From NCBI GenBank assembly GCA_951394045.1, contig OX595995.1, positions 1,178,001 to 1,242,000 of the forward strand: a DNA stretch of 64,000 nt, in the 5' to 3' direction. Source of the DNA: Nitzschia sp. DOCU1. Lineage: Eukaryota > Bacillariophyta > Bacillariophyceae > Bacillariales > Bacillariaceae. A program made the position numbers and the translations under genes. The first letter of the stretch is position 1, and each line of letters opens with the position of its first letter. Positions 63,401-64,000 of this stretch are shown one piece after another. The notes beneath the pieces were generated by a model. It ran no database searches. It was not told where the DNA came from and was given only the letters and a program-made list of their open reading frames with translations.

Positions 63401-64000
63401 TTGTTACCGATTTCGAGCAGATTTCGTTCCTTGAAATCATCCAAGAGGAGGTTGCCAAGATCAGCAACGCGACCACAGTATCAGAAGCAGTATCCGGAAT
63501 TACAAGAGTCGAGTGCGTCGACGAGACACCGTTCTCGACCACTATCGACTTTGCATTTTCGGCATTCGAGTGGGTTGTGAACAATCCAGAAGACGTTCAA
63601 GGCCTTGGCGATGCCATTGCAAGTATCTACAACGGGCTGGTGGAAGAGTTCTGCGATGAGTACTTTCGCAATTCGGTATCTTTGACGTACGTCATTGGAA
63701 GTTTGCAGCGCGTATCCTCGCGGCGGCACGACAGAGACTTGCAGAATACCCAAGGATGTTTCAATTATCGTGCCATTTTCAGCGTTGCCGGCCTCTGTCG
63801 GGGTTGTCAAGCCCTTGGATCGCCGATCCCGCTATTCGGTGACAGTAGTACCACAAGTCGAAAGTTAGATGAAGTCACAAGACAACCTTCGCCGCTATCA
63901 AGGCAGCAGCGCCGTCTTCAAGAAGCCGGATCTACATGTATCTGCGACAGCACGTCGATTTCTCAACGAAGTGCTCCCAGTCGAGAGGCGATCCGGGCTG
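60430..64000 (+). CDS. Large membrane-anchored surface protein, copy B (3' end outside window)
   Basis: Paralogue of copy A. The frame is open from the ATG at 60430 to the window edge (1190 codons), so the repeat tail is not seen. The start MMDEAPGAALLLEER and the signal-anchor helix are conserved. The region after the helix is shorter by about 30 residues, and several differences from copy A are in-frame indels of three bases, suggesting selection to keep the frame. The modules with SYNMLKERYCDPYFR, CAQCGSDL and CNGCPTEL are all present. From about 62770 the sequence is nearly identical to copy A, while the 5' part is more diverged. A mariner-like element interrupts its upstream flank, which could affect expression. 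Confidence 0.8.
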   Translation, partial: MMDEAPGAALLLEERQHEHEVGGWNLVPTCFPLLSSSTTSSKSTTHKKTKNYVLLLLLLALALVAVLSSRLNLFPAAAVAGKSASLLLGVEEDQQNDSEDATKNKIKNKDNPATTPMIRASMTPEKAETNPPPHSSNDKERRSDLSHPTTSIISVPKDADGEDHAFFRKAEGGVVDQGGNRQLQQENDDCALSEETPFVFEVLVQINSTENCTGPAADGTLVVLSANDKGQLEDSMVDSYNMLKERYCDPYFRNVSSANIVRQGVSPSSSQQGGQGSSLTLEIQVLGTLRCRNQSVVAAQQGCNVNEIGLFDFHQEQVDLQDPASCLCPSSSNDTTSIIASNRGPTEAEFMEYFGLRFATVAPSLDCPDLQVAECAFGTIFQSALVVTFPDPEAARNASELIGPLTLRTLNDLYKNVSYADFRVFQTVSVVFQEARRQLQETGYSTSIIPPSLSPAIFPVPANTTSSSLVNGTEAALGSANSSSTSPSESPTVDGGNTISEPLTATLYIIGACAQCGSDLFFDNDVSVRRHLDDAAPSLSQDAMNDRPARTLQEAINASSTKSNCFFPIDSVFGEAPVPAIAQFKDTLEERLQLEITQIQQVDLEGMVVDGSFDSAVYRYPCSDIISTFNKNVTLELQVTCDAAPELSDDDKTMIGSAYANSYNGLTSTVCDPFRLEVTSAKVVESGDLRGGGTSLPLMIEVTMICYGCDPLGTNVYGIPDFVSSMADASTPINGTRRYLSAPSDMKTRRDQEAGTCTCNSTLPRRAPLEADVTDALDLSLLQQQDLVVTCLGNTTTCDFGTTFNTSALFEVQLDGSLAPLEVAEVMQTAFTNALNRLIGGGNATQCNSLFGFVIDTEVFLDFVYNSVERSANETARRQLQNLPTVAPTSDLTFMFSWSASGVNTTEAPSTAPTVQAGDTAFFLVDAFGLCNGCPTELVFNDNVNARRRVEDKITADESDSTSMTEFRFLQEITGLEPESECFCPIGSVQIVTDFEQISFLEIIQEEVAKISNATTVSEAVSGITRVECVDETPFSTTIDFAFSAFEWVVNNPEDVQGLGDAIASIYNGLVEEFCDEYFRNSVSLTYVIGSLQRVSSRRHDRDLQNTQGCFNYRAIFSVAGLCRGCQALGSPIPLFGDSSTTSRKLDEVTRQPSPLSRQQRRLQEAGSTCICDSTSISQRSAPSREAIRA

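Noticed and set aside
1..64000. CRISPR arrays, rRNA, tRNA or bacterial operon features
   Set aside because: I saw none: no regularly spaced identical short repeats, no ribosomal segments, no convincing cloverleaf. Spliced genes and targeting signals indicate a eukaryotic nuclear locus.

Overview
The window looks like nuclear DNA of a diatom or a close stramenopile relative. Supporting features are short GT-AG introns (roughly 60-145 bp, one of 725 bp), a secreted silaffin-like Lys/Ser/Gly-rich protein, a delta-class carbonic anhydrase, a single-chain acetyl-CoA carboxylase with an SSAF-type plastid-targeting presequence, secreted leucine-rich-repeat proteins of the diatom type, and large surface proteins with a Pro-Ser (xFPS) linker. 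No species can be named from the sequence alone. I saw no CRISPR array, rRNA or convincing tRNA.

Layout. 0-7 kb: the 5' part of a silaffin-like gene (minus strand) and two tandem secreted LRR paralogues (plus). 7-14 kb: U6 snRNA exonuclease USB1 (minus), a CaMK-type kinase (plus), and a 1058-residue coiled-coil protein with about 36 copies of an unrecognised Trp/Pro-Gly repeat of about 20 residues (minus). 14-22 kb: a PKG-like kinase with three atypical cyclic-nucleotide-binding domains (plus), convergent with a membrane-anchored delta carbonic anhydrase (minus), then a DUF1295 membrane protein (plus). 22-30 kb: plastid-type multidomain acetyl-CoA carboxylase in four exons. 30-38 kb: ALG2 mannosyltransferase (minus), a candidate MITE with 27-bp inverted repeats, a 1336-bp tandem duplication carrying a small two-helix membrane protein twice, a GH26-like glycoside hydrolase with a C-terminal anchor (plus), and adenine phosphoribosyltransferase (minus). 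38-47 kb: exportin-T-like protein (plus), DHHC palmitoyltransferase (minus), and a PH/EDR2-like lipid-binding protein (plus).

47-64 kb is an expanding gene-family locus. It holds a complete 1770-residue surface protein (copy A), a 5'-truncated 3' fragment (copy C), and a second long copy (copy B) that stays open to the window end. Copy B's 5' flank is interrupted by a Tc1/mariner-like element: TA target duplication, about 39-bp inverted repeats and a transposase-derived ORF with a SAP-like insertion.

Most genes are housekeeping or secretory-pathway genes without operon logic. The coherent themes are extracellular or cell-wall proteins (silaffin-like, LRR, the 47-64 kb family, the anchored GH26 protein) and recent local duplication. 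The features most worth follow-up are the Trp/PG repeat protein, the N-terminal module shared by the silaffin-like and LRR proteins, the two possible ACCase presequences, the PKG-like kinase with atypical binding pockets, and the mariner-like element in the gene-family array.
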